This document shows, piece after piece, positions 1 through 5,785 of a stretch of 9,632 bases of DNA. The notes under the pieces were generated by a model. The model did no database searches and was not told the DNA's origin. It saw nothing but the letters and a program-made list of their open reading frames with translations. Position 1 is the stretch's first letter, and every line of letters begins with the position of its first letter. The position numbers and the translations under genes are program-made. The stretch is from M50B103 sp041667565 (lineage in GTDB: Bacteria > Fidelibacterota > Fidelibacteria > Fidelibacterales > Fidelibacteraceae), in assembly GCA_964572745.1 (NCBI GenBank), contig CAZNFT010000060.1:1-9632 (forward strand), in the 5' to 3' direction.

Positions 1-62
1 TTCAAGACCAAAATTATGAATCTGACTTTGATAAAGAAATAAAAAGGCTAAAAGGTAAATAG
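1..62 (+). CDS. 3' end of an unidentified protein (partial)
   Basis: The third reading frame is open from the left edge to a TAG at 60-62. It encodes a short charged tail ending in DKEIKRLKGK. The gene starts outside the window, so no family can be assigned. It lies on the same strand as the Fic and NmrA-like genes and is separated from the Fic gene by an intergenic stretch of similar size to those downstream. With only 19 residues visible, the open frame could be fortuitous. Confidence 0.35.
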   Translation, partial: QDQNYESDFDKEIKRLKGK

Positions 63-82
63 TTAAAAAAAAGAATCGGATT

Positions 83-136
83 GCAGCAAAACACATTACG
101 AAAAGATTAACTGCCAGTTGCTAACACGCGTTGTGC
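83..136 (+). other. attC-like intergenic region upstream of the Fic gene (tentative)
   Basis: This gene-free stretch holds the small inverted pair AGCAA (85-89) and TTGCT (118-122), followed by the box CTAACACGCGTTGTGC (121-136). The final TTGTGC is the exact complement of GCACAA, found just after the Fic stop at 986-991. That is the relation expected between the two ends of one integron-type cassette. TGTGCT (132-137) can also pair locally with AGCACA (155-160). No canonical R-box set is present, so the cassette reading is inference. Confidence 0.25.
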
Positions 137-214
137 TTCATGCTCAGAAACCGTAGCACACAAAGGATTTAACACTAGAAATGAGTATATTTGTGCTTAA
201 ATGATAGGATTAAA

Positions 215-976
215 ATGGAAATAACGGAAAGAAAATATTTAGACACATATAAAAAATCTATTGGCAATGAAATTTCTAAGTTGATTAAGAACTTTGATTT
301 TTCAGAGAATCGTGGGGGATTTGAATATTTGACAAAGTCTTCTGCCGTTTTTTCATCAAATATTGAAGGAAACAGAATTGATTTGAATTCCTACATGAAT
401 TATGAAATGAATAAGGAAAAATTCAAGGCGGGAAAAGAAATCGAAGAAATTGAGGATTTGATTGAAGCTTATGGATTTGCACAAAACAACAAGCTGAATG
501 AGAAAAACTTATTGAATTGTCATAAAATATTTTCAGATACTTTATTAATTAGAAGCAAAAGAGGTAAATACCGAATTGAGCAGGTTGGAGTTTTTGGAAA
601 ATCTGGTTTAGCATATATGGCAGTTGAGCCGGAGTTTGTGGAGAAAGAAATGAAAGTATTTTTCCAGAACATAAGTCAATTAATTTCATCTAACCTCAAT
701 GAAATTGAAGTTTTTTATTTTGCCTCATTGATTCATTTACGATTTGCGCACATTCATCCATTTAGAGATGGAAACGGAAGAGCAGCCAGATTAATTGAAA
801 AATGGTTTGTTGCAGAGAAATTGGGACGTGATTTTTGGAAAATGCCATCAGAAGAATTCTACAAAAAGAATCACGCCAAATATTATGAGACAATTAATCT
901 TGGCGTCAATTTTTATGAATTGAATTATGACAGATGCATAGGATTTTTAGAAATGTTGCCGAATTGTCTGAAATAA
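215..976 (+). CDS. Fic family AMP transferase, class II (N-terminal inhibitory motif)
   Basis: Predicted Fic-domain enzyme of 253 residues. Fic proteins typically transfer AMP from ATP to hydroxyl side chains of target proteins; the target here is unknown. The catalytic motif HPFRDGNGR is complete at residues 181-189, with His181 the expected base. Near the N-terminus FSSNIEGN (about 46-53) contains the SxxxEG inhibitory motif, with Glu51 the expected residue blocking the ATP site, as in self-inhibited class II Fic proteins. The ATG at 215 is preferred because AGGA at about 205-208 is correctly spaced; an in-frame TTG at 191 gives eight more residues but lacks a good ribosome site. No antitoxin gene adjoins it, which agrees with an internal inhibitor. 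The gene is AT-rich and stands alone between intergenic regions of about 150 bases, suggesting a transferred single-gene unit. The family call is firm; the biological role is not known. Confidence 0.93.
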   Translation: MEITERKYLDTYKKSIGNEISKLIKNFDFSENRGGFEYLTKSSAVFSSNIEGNRIDLNSYMNYEMNKEKFKAGKEIEEIEDLIEAYGFAQNNKLNEKNLLNCHKIFSDTLLIRSKRGKYRIEQVGVFGKSGLAYMAVEPEFVEKEMKVFFQNISQLISSNLNEIEVFYFASLIHLRFAHIHPFRDGNGRAARLIEKWFVAEKLGRDFWKMPSEEFYKKNHAKYYETINLGVNFYELNYDRCIGFLEMLPNCLK

Positions 977-985
977 AGCACGAAA

Positions 986-1118
986 GCACAACATTTTGTA
1001 TAAGTAATGGCAGGCAAGGTGCTAAATATCAAGGGTTGCAGCCCGCTTCAACATCGTAACGGTTTGATAAGTTTGAAGCCCGCAATCGCCTACTTTGCAT
1101 ATACTCAACGTAGGGTGC
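986..1118 (+). other. Imperfect inverted-repeat region between Fic and NmrA-like genes (attC-like, tentative)
   Basis: The 133-base stretch opens with GCACAAC (986-992) and ends with ACTCAACGTAGGGTGC (1103-1118), so the outer ends GCAC and GTGC can pair. Inside, CTTCAAC and GTTTGAAG around GCCCGC-rich blocks form a second imperfect arm pair. The layout, a folded site directly after a stop codon and shortly before the next start, resembles an integron attC site, and the right end resembles the AACTCAAGCGTTAGGC ends of known attC sites. The outer boxes do not match the RYYYAAC/GTTRRRY consensus exactly, so a terminator-like or other folded element remains possible. Confidence 0.3.
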
Positions 1119-1134
1119 AAAATAAGAAGAAAAT

Positions 1135-2010
1135 ATGGATAGAATTCTCATAACCGGAGCGACAGGAAATATTGGTTTAGAAGTTATTAACTACTTGACG
1201 GAATTAAAATCTTCTAACGAAATAATTGCTGGTGTTAGAAATATTGAAAAAGCTAAAAATGTTCTCAAGGACTGTCCTGACTTAAACTTTACACATTTTG
1301 ATTTCGAGGATTTTGATACCTTTGATAAAGCTTTGAACGGAATCGACAAGGTGTTTTTATTGCGACCACCCCACATTTCGGACATTGAGAAATATTTTAA
1401 ACCCTTGATTTCAAAAATTAAGGAGAAAAATATAACCAAAATTGTTTTTCTATCAGTTCAAGGGGCAGAGAAAAGCAAAGTGATTCCCCACAACAAAATC
1501 GAGCGATTAATAAATGAATACGGATTGGACTTCATTTTTCTTCGACCAAGTTATTTTATGCAAAACTTGACCACTACATTGATTAAAGATATTCAAACAA
1601 AACGTGTGATTATTTTACCGGCAGGAAAAGCAAAATTCAACTGGATTGATATAGAAAATATTGGAGAGGTTGGTGCAATCCTGCTAGACAGATTTAACGA
1701 TTATAAAAATCGAGCGATAGAAATAACTGGATTAGAAAATGAAAACTTTGAGAAGGTAACGGAATTGATTAACAATTCAATTGACAGTCGGATTGAATAT
1801 AAAAATGTTAATCCGCTCAGGTTTTATAAGATTAAGAAGCGAGAAGGAATGGTAAAAGGAATGATTATCGTAATGATTTTACTTCACTTTTTACCCCGAT
1901 TTCAAAAGAAGCCAAGAATTTCGGATTATTACGAGCAATTGACTGGAAAAAAACCGACGGATTTAAAAGCATTTATTGAGAGAGAAAAGAAAAAACTTGA
2001 TAAACAATAA
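1135..2010 (+). CDS. NmrA-like NAD(P)-binding protein (atypical short-chain dehydrogenase)
   Basis: This 291-residue protein has an N-terminal Rossmann fold. The dinucleotide-binding motif GATGNIG is at about residues 8-14, followed by VRNIEKA where the second strand should bind the cofactor phosphate, and FLSVQGAE near 105-112. The family covers NmrA-type redox sensors and quinone or azo reductase-like proteins. The classical SDR Tyr-x3-Lys pair is not evident; HNKIE (about 118-122) is at the expected place, as in NmrA-like members. The last 50 or so residues are basic, with a hydrophobic patch MIIVMILLHFLPRF, which could be a tail helix or a membrane-contacting segment. AAGAAG precedes the ATG at suitable distance. 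It sits alone between two folded intergenic regions and looks like part of the same AT-rich accessory stretch as the Fic gene. Substrate unknown. Confidence 0.9.
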   Translation: MDRILITGATGNIGLEVINYLTELKSSNEIIAGVRNIEKAKNVLKDCPDLNFTHFDFEDFDTFDKALNGIDKVFLLRPPHISDIEKYFKPLISKIKEKNITKIVFLSVQGAEKSKVIPHNKIERLINEYGLDFIFLRPSYFMQNLTTTLIKDIQTKRVIILPAGKAKFNWIDIENIGEVGAILLDRFNDYKNRAIEITGLENENFEKVTELINNSIDSRIEYKNVNPLRFYKIKKREGMVKGMIIVMILLHFLPRFQKKPRISDYYEQLTGKKPTDLKAFIEREKKKLDKQ

Positions 2011-2029
2011 ATTACACAACATAACAATA

Positions 2030-2137
2030 AATATAGGACATTGGGCGGATGATGCTAAATTTGAGAGTGAAAACACTTAATAAAACATATATCGGTTGGA
2101 TAGGATGGGCGCTTTGAAATGCCCAACGCCCCATATT
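2030..2137. repeat. Long-range imperfect inverted repeat downstream of the NmrA-like gene
   Basis: AATATAGGACATTGGGC (2030-2046) pairs with GCCCAACGCCCCATATT (2121-2137) at 14 of 17 positions. All three mismatches are A opposite C on the plus strand, which become T-G (or U-G) wobbles on the minus strand, so the minus strand folds better. About 74 bases separate the arms. The position just after a stop codon is the same as for the folded region behind the Fic gene. It could be an attC-like site, whose active strand in integrons is the bottom one, or a structured element of unknown use. Confidence 0.4.
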
Positions 2138-2171
2138 CAGACCCTTAAGCTAACACAATAAAACACAGCTT

Positions 2172-2507
2172 ATGGATACAAATGATTTATCACGAGAAAC
2201 TTATACATCTATCATTGATACAGCTGAAAGCTTTTGTCATGATTTGGCATAACAGTTTGGAGTAATGACTTGGGTGTTTAAAATGTGTCTCAACATGTAT
2301 CATCATGAGATCACGGACTATAATAGAAATCAATTGATCCACATCATGGGCAAAAGCACGCATTATTATTCGGTCATGAATTATCCTCGTCAAGCCATTA
2401 TGCTCTCAGTCATGAATGCCGCAGAATATTGCTTTACCCGCAATTTCCCGGAAAAAGCGAAAATTTTCCATCATCAAGGTGGAATTACCGAGGTATATGA
2501 GGATTGA
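2172..2507 (+). pseudogene. Small unrecognised ORF interrupted by one in-frame stop
   Basis: One frame runs from an ATG at 2172 to a TGA at 2505-2507, about 111 codons. It is broken only by TAA at 2250-2252 (context CHDLA-stop-QFGVM). A single base change from a leucine TTA would explain the break. The downstream part alone (from ATG 2265, 80 residues) is open and ends in a His/Gly-containing tail. I do not recognise the family. No convincing ribosome site precedes either ATG. It may be a decaying gene cassette or a chance frame. The flanking DNA 2138-2171 and 2508-2658 shows no other gene; GCGAG near 2533 and CTCGC near 2576 form a weak inverted pair. Confidence 0.35.
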
Positions 2508-2658
2508 CATATTATCCTAATCAAAATTTACTGCGAGCGTACAACTTTCTTTCGTACTTTCACTTACATATTCTTCTCGCTAATTAAATGATCTTGATGT
2601 AAATTTATCCCCTTAAACTTGGTATCTTGCTCATAAAATGAAAACATAAAGTGAAAAC

Positions 2659-3672
2659 ATGGAAAATAAACTAGTTGATTTGCTGATTATTGGTGCCGGA
2701 CCGGCAGGAATCTCGCTTGCGGTAGAGGCGGAGGCAGCAGGCCTTGCTCCCGATAAAATTATGATCATTGAAAAGGCTCCCGAGCATTCCTGGATGATCC
2801 GCTCTCTCTATCCCGGTAAAAAAGTCGTAACGGCAAATTATAAGGGAATTGCTGCAATCTGTCAGGGCGTTATTTGTTTCTCCGATAGTAGCAAAGAAGA
2901 GACGATCACTTTTCTTGATAAAGCAATAAAAAAAACCGGGATTAAGGTTCAATATCAAGAAGAGATCCGACTGATCAAGCGTTTGGGCGATAAGGAAAAT
3001 CACTTGTTCGAGCTTGTGGGTACTAAAAACACTTACCGCAGTCGAATTGTTGCCATTGCCATTGGCATCTTTGCCAAGCCCGCTAAACCCGATTATAAGA
3101 TAGCTCCGGAGCTCAAATCAAATATCCATTTCGATATCACATCTTTTTCGTCCAAGAATGAAAAGATCCTGGTGGTCGGAGGTGGCGATACAGCGGGCGA
3201 ATATGCGCAATTTTTGGTTCAGCAAGGCCATGAAGTTCATCTATCTTACCGAAAAAATACATTTTCACGCATGAATCCTATCAATCGCAAAAGTACACTG
3301 GCTCTCCATGATCGTAAATGCCTCAATATTCTCTGGGAAAGCAATATTTTACATTTGAGCCAAGGTGAACAGCATAAAATCTGTGCTCATTTCCAAGAAG
3401 AGCTCTACGGACAAAAAGAATACGATCGCATCGTTTATGCTTTGGGAGGCAGTACGCCGGAGAATTTTCTAAAGTCCGCAGGCATAGATTTTCATGAGGA
3501 TGTCCCCAAAATAGACCATAAGGGAGAAAGCAATATTCCCGGTTTGTTTGTAACGGGAGATCTGGCGGTCGGCAAAAAAGGCGGAAGTATTTCCACAGCT
3601 TTTATTACATCAAGAAACACTATAAAAGCCATCTGTCGCTATTATCTCAATTGTAAAGTAAAAGACAAATAA
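2659..3672 (+). CDS. FAD/NAD(P)-dependent oxidoreductase, thioredoxin-reductase-like/YpdA-like
   Basis: A cytosolic flavoprotein of 337 residues with the two-dinucleotide-binding-domain plan. GAGPAG at residues 12-17 binds FAD, GGGDTAG at 174-180 binds NAD(P)H, and IPGLFVTGDL at about 293-302 is the C-terminal FAD contact. The redox-active CxxC of true thioredoxin reductases is absent; the cysteines at 68 and 73 are four residues apart. This places it with the YpdA-like (bacillithiol disulfide reductase-like) or ferredoxin-NADP reductase-like group rather than TrxB. No thioredoxin or thiol-biosynthesis gene is adjacent, so the substrate cannot be inferred. The ATG follows a direct repeat of GTGAAAAC/ATGAAAAC and only a weak purine-rich site. 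The next gene is convergent, on the opposite strand. No clear terminator is seen in 3673-3765. Confidence 0.87.
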   Translation: MENKLVDLLIIGAGPAGISLAVEAEAAGLAPDKIMIIEKAPEHSWMIRSLYPGKKVVTANYKGIAAICQGVICFSDSSKEETITFLDKAIKKTGIKVQYQEEIRLIKRLGDKENHLFELVGTKNTYRSRIVAIAIGIFAKPAKPDYKIAPELKSNIHFDITSFSSKNEKILVVGGGDTAGEYAQFLVQQGHEVHLSYRKNTFSRMNPINRKSTLALHDRKCLNILWESNILHLSQGEQHKICAHFQEELYGQKEYDRIVYALGGSTPENFLKSAGIDFHEDVPKIDHKGESNIPGLFVTGDLAVGKKGGSISTAFITSRNTIKAICRYYLNCKVKDK

Positions 3673-3765
3673 GCAATAGCTCACATTCATAATAAAAAAT
3701 TTAATTTATACCACCTCATCGCACTAACTATTTATAATTCTTTGTGGTCAGAAATCTTCTTGGTC

Positions 3766-4158
3766 TTAGGTTGTGGTTTTAGTGCCTTTTTTACTACGCA
3801 CTTCGTGCTTCGACGAACTCGTGTGTGAGGTCTTAGATTTATATTCTTTTTCTGCTTCAGCAACAGCTTTAGGTGATTGTGCTTGAACACTGAGCCTAAA
3901 ACCCATAGCTTGAATGATCTTCAGAATTGTTTCAAAACGGGGTTTAGCATCAGGCTTAAGTGCTTTATACATGCTTTCGCGTCCCAAACCGCTTTTTTCG
4001 GCAAGCTTGCTTATGCCTTTGGCTTTCGCAATATCATTGATTGCAGAAAGAATAAGTTTTAGATCACCATCTTTTAAAATTTCTTCCATATATCCTGCGA
4101 TGAGTTCATCATTATCTAAAAACTCATAAACTTCAAATTTTGAAAATTTTTCACTCAT
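3766..4158 (-). CDS. Addiction-module antitoxin (HigA/Xre-like antidote protein) with extended C-terminus
   Basis: A predicted DNA-binding antitoxin of about 130 residues. The order EYLDN-type N-terminus, then AAINDIAKAKGISKLAEKSGLGRESMYKAL and the PRFETILKIIQAMGFRLS helix pair, is typical of the putative addiction-module antidote family. These proteins normally neutralise a HigB/RelE-like toxin and repress their own operon. The start at 4158 is preferred over 4176 because GGGAG lies about 8 bases upstream, and this ATG overlaps the toxin's stop region (toxin TGA at 4151-4153). Family members usually end soon after the RLSV segment. Here some 35 extra residues follow, rich in Lys, Ser and Thr and ending GTKTTT. 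They are encoded by DNA with a GC-rich hairpin (3798-3808), so they may be an added tail. Confidence 0.85.
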   Translation of the reverse strand: MSEKFSKFEVYEFLDNDELIAGYMEEILKDGDLKLILSAINDIAKAKGISKLAEKSGLGRESMYKALKPDAKPRFETILKIIQAMGFRLSVQAQSPKAVAEAEKEYKSKTSHTSSSKHEVRSKKGTKTTT

Positions 4159-4457
4159 TTTGAGACTCCCATTCATTTAAGATATTTCGTGCCTTTTTTA
4201 TATCTCGTTTTTGACTTCCTTTGTCTCCAGCACATAATAGAAGCACTATCGTATCATTCCGCAATGAAAAATAAATACGGTAACCTGGTCCAAAATCAAA
4301 TTTCAACTCTGATGTTTTTTCTTTCAAGCCTTTTTGTATACCCAAGATGACCTTCTTCGATATTTTTCAATCTTGCTAAAATCCTAGCTTTAGCTTTCGG
4401 GTCTTTTAATCTTATTAGCTACTTCCTAAAAGTTTCAGATTTGATAAGCTCAAACAT
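4151..4457 (-). pseudogene. Broken HigB/RelE-type addiction-module toxin
   Basis: Read from ATG at 4457, the frame gives MFELIKSETFRK, then a TAG at 4419-4421 where relatives carry tryptophan (FxxWL). It continues in frame with LKDPKAKARILARLKNIEEGHLG. The second half, SELKFDFGPGYRIYFSLRN followed by TIVLLLCAGDKGSQKRDI, is in another frame. It is joined best by removing one A from the A6 run at 4315-4320 (minus-strand reading), which restores the family's spacing. Together the pieces make a full-length putative addiction-module killer protein of about 100 residues. Such proteins are ribosome-dependent or ribosome-associated mRNA interferases. Two independent lesions argue for a real pseudogene rather than a single read error, though the homopolymer shift alone could be one. 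The cognate antitoxin directly downstream is intact. Confidence 0.78.
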
Positions 4458-4462
4458 GAACA

Positions 4463-4491
4463 AAAGTATCCATTTGGATACAAATGATCAA
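4463..4491 (-). promoter_or_regulatory. Possible promoter of the higBA-like locus
   Basis: On the minus strand, TTGATC (4491-4486) and TACTTT (4468-4463) are 17 bases apart and immediately precede the toxin ATG at 4457. A palindrome covers the spacer. The start point would be so close to the ATG that the message would be nearly leaderless, and no ribosome site is evident. Weak -10 match. Confidence 0.3.
4466..4481. promoter_or_regulatory. Palindromic candidate operator GTATCCATTTGGATAC
   Basis: A perfect palindrome with 7-base arms (GTATCCA/TGGATAC) around TT, eight bases upstream of the broken toxin's ATG and inside the candidate promoter. Position and symmetry are what is expected for autorepression by the downstream HTH antitoxin. 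Confidence 0.5.
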
Positions 4492-4505
4492 GCATTGTTT
4501 TTAAA

Positions 4506-4523
4506 CTGTGACCTGCGTCACAG
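4506..4523. promoter_or_regulatory. CRP-site-like palindrome, copy A
   Basis: CTGTGACCTGCGTCACAG is a perfect inverted repeat with 7-base arms and a 4-base centre. It contains TGTGA-N6-TCACA, the consensus layout for CRP/FNR-family binding. Its reverse complement core TGTGACGCAGGTCACA differs by one base from the palindrome at 4842-4857. It could be an operator, or part of a dispersed repeat, since the GC-rich DNA on its right looks repeat-like. Confidence 0.4.
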
Positions 4524-4625
4524 AAATCAGATGCTGGAAGTCGAAGATGCACCCTAGCCTTCCTGAGCGACCTAGCCTTGGCGAAGTTGGTGGCGAAGCT
4601 GTGCCGGAATACAGAATAATATTTT
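4524..4625. other. GC-rich non-coding patch with short internal repeats
   Basis: No credible gene lies here. The patch is clearly more GC-rich than its surroundings. It contains CCTAGCCTT twice and GGCGAAG twice within about 50 bases, then turns AT-rich just before repeat copy 1. It looks like the remains of dispersed repeat sequence of the same kind as the 114-base repeats. Confidence 0.3.
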
Positions 4626-4739
4626 GCTGTCGTCACGACCGGGATTATTGACATTCCGATCGAAGCGCAGCATAGCAGAGGAATCTCAAACGAAAAACAT
4701 CTATTCCTGAAACGCCATCTTTAGCACACGACAAAACCT
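4626..4739. repeat. 114-base direct repeat, copy 1
   Basis: It starts GCTGTCGTCACGACC and ends CACACGACAAAACCT. It matches the stretch at 6545-6658 at 112 of 114 positions, differing at 4672 (A versus G) and 4675 (G versus A). It contains CATTCCGATCGAAGCG and GAGGAATCTC, phrases typical of short dispersed bacterial repeats. Ends carry only a weak inverted match (TGTCGT/ACGACA) and no target-site duplication is visible. The DNA from 4740 to 4835 holds no gene. Confidence 0.9.
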
Positions 4740-4835
4740 TATATGAAAAATAAGCTAAGATTTTCCATCCTTAATTTTAATTATGACTGCTAATAAGATT
4801 AATTCAATGCTCGCTTAATCGCTATCTTAACACTT

Positions 4836-4863
4836 AAAAAATGTGACACAGGTCACATTTTTT
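4836..4863. promoter_or_regulatory. Perfect 12-base-arm palindrome, CRP-site-like copy B (or hairpin terminator)
   Basis: Arms AAAAAATGTGAC and GTCACATTTTTT surround ACAG. The core TGTGA-N6-TCACA is a textbook CRP/FNR-type layout with the flanking A/T tracts such sites often have. The same sequence could form a bidirectional terminator hairpin with a T6 tract. No gene reads into it from either side, however: the toxin-antitoxin locus on the left points away and the operon on the right starts downstream. Regulatory use is therefore slightly favoured. Confidence 0.45.
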
Positions 4864-4872
4864 GCTATTTAG

Positions 4873-4886
4873 GTATCATATGATAC
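4873..4886. promoter_or_regulatory. Palindromic candidate operator GTATCATATGATAC
   Basis: A perfect 14-base palindrome about 65 bases upstream of the first codon of the three-gene operon. It also contains TATGAT, which could itself be a -10 element. It is the best candidate binding site for the HTH domain of the MqsA-like protein. It shares the GTATC/GATAC ends with the palindrome at 4466-4481. Confidence 0.45.
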
Positions 4887-4893
4887 TTTTTAC

Positions 4894-4922
4894 TTGCGTT
4901 GATAAATGTTATTTACGATATT
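4894..4922 (+). promoter_or_regulatory. Possible promoter of the mqsRA-like/peptidase operon
   Basis: TTGCGT (4894-4899) and GATATT (4917-4922) are 17 bases apart and lie just upstream of the ribosome site GAGAAGG (4938-4944). The matches are moderate and other pairings in this AT-rich stretch are possible. Confidence 0.3.
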
Positions 4923-4950
4923 AAAGCATAATCATTGAGAAGGTGCCACT

Positions 4951-5280
4951 ATTTGTATCGAGAACACGATCATTCAATTACTTGAAGACGGCCACTACAG
5001 ATTCGGTGATAGAGCTTATGCTGAAATGCGCAAACAGCTTAATATGAAAAGTAGTAATTGTGTGCATTTTATTATAGATTCACTGAAAAGCGGCGTTAGA
5101 TTGGAAGAAAAAACATTTAATAAACAGCCTCATTTAGCTAAGGTTTTTTGGGTGCTAAAAAATAAAACAGAGGATAATATCGATGCTTATATTAAGATGC
5201 GTATTCAAAAACTGGCCCACGAGACAGTGATCATTTTTTCAGCACATAAAGATCACTATTATATCAAAAAGGGAGTTTAA
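4951..5280 (+). CDS. MqsR-like toxin candidate (probable non-ATG start)
   Basis: Likely small mRNA-interferase-type toxin, first gene of a three-gene operon. From a possible ATT start at 4951 it has 109 residues; from the first ATG (5026) only 84. The longer form is preferred because ENTIIQLLEDGHYRFGDRAY lines up with the first helix and turn of E. coli MqsR (98 residues), and GAGAAGG lies about 7 bases before the ATT. An in-frame TGA at 4936 limits further extension. Towards the C-terminus AYIKM (79-83) and FSAHK (96-100) match the YLKI and SFKEK segments that hold MqsR active-site Tyr81 and Lys96; the match elsewhere is weak. The next gene, one base after the stop, is a clear MqsA-type antitoxin, which is the strongest support. 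If only the 84-residue product is made it would probably be a defective fold. Confidence 0.6.
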   Translation: MCIENTIIQLLEDGHYRFGDRAYAEMRKQLNMKSSNCVHFIIDSLKSGVRLEEKTFNKQPHLAKVFWVLKNKTEDNIDAYIKMRIQKLAHETVIIFSAHKDHYYIKKGV

Positions 5281-5281
5281 A

Positions 5282-5785
5282 ATGAGATGTCCTACTTGTA
5301 TGAAAGAAACCCTCGAAACAAAACGAGGTAATTATTTAGAGGGTAAATATCTAATCAAAAATACCGAATGGGAAGAATGTAGCTCTTGCGGAGAAAAGCT
5401 CTTTGGTCCTAAGATTCTGAAAGAACTAGATCGCGCTTATTATGTCAATAACGATCTCATTTTTCCCGAAGAAATAAAACGCAAGCGAAAAGGCTGCGGT
5501 AAAACTCAGCTAGAATTAGCAGAAGCTATTGGCGTCTCAGAAAACAGTATTAAGCGCTGGGAAAAAGGATCCTATATTCAACCTGCAGATAAAAATAAAA
5601 AAATGAAAGAAGTCTTCTCTCAATGGCAGGAAAATAGACTGTCAAATATATCCAGTGATAAATGGGTGGCTACACTTATGGATAAATCTTATGCAGCTCC
5701 TCCAGCCTATGCCGGCAATACTGTTGGAAATGTCTGCAAGGAAGGCGATAAAGACATCAATAACATCATTAAACAGATTAAATAA
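5282..5785 (+). CDS. MqsA-like antitoxin: YgiT-type zinc finger plus HTH
   Basis: A 167-residue regulator. The N-terminal zinc site is Cys3, Cys6, Cys33 and Cys36 (CPTC and CSSC), as in E. coli MqsA, and would bind the toxin. A helix-turn-helix at about 74-100 (KTQLELAEAIGVSENSIKRW) keeps Asn88 and Arg92 at the places of the DNA-contacting Asn97 and Arg101 of MqsA. It should neutralise the upstream toxin and repress the operon, perhaps at the palindrome 4873-4886. The protein is about 35 residues longer than MqsA. The extra tail (from about 115) has an Ala/Pro/Gly-rich stretch and a final basic segment, a plausible place for protease recognition. GGGAG inside the end of the toxin gene serves as ribosome site, and the stop overlaps the next start by one base (TAATG). 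Translation of the three genes is thus coupled. Confidence 0.87.
   Translation: MRCPTCMKETLETKRGNYLEGKYLIKNTEWEECSSCGEKLFGPKILKELDRAYYVNNDLIFPEEIKRKRKGCGKTQLELAEAIGVSENSIKRWEKGSYIQPADKNKKMKEVFSQWQENRLSNISSDKWVATLMDKSYAAPPAYAGNTVGNVCKEGDKDINNIIKQIK

Noticed and set aside
191..214. TTG start for the Fic gene giving eight more residues
   Set aside because: The ATG at 215 has a well-placed AGGA; the TTG has none and the added residues do not belong to the family's usual N-terminus.
2171..2185. Shared 14-mer TGGATACAAATGAT at 2173 and about 4475
   Set aside because: A single 14-base AT-rich match between two places in a window of this size can arise by chance and the flanks do not match.
2190..2393. 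Minus-strand frame of 67 codons opposite the interrupted small ORF
   Set aside because: His/Met/Ile-rich shadow translation without a ribosome site; nothing supports it over the plus-strand frame.
4415..4654. 79-codon minus-strand frame spanning the operator, CRP-like palindrome and part of repeat copy 1
   Set aside because: It runs through non-coding palindromes and repeat DNA, has no ribosome site or recognisable domain, and overlaps the start of the broken toxin in another frame.
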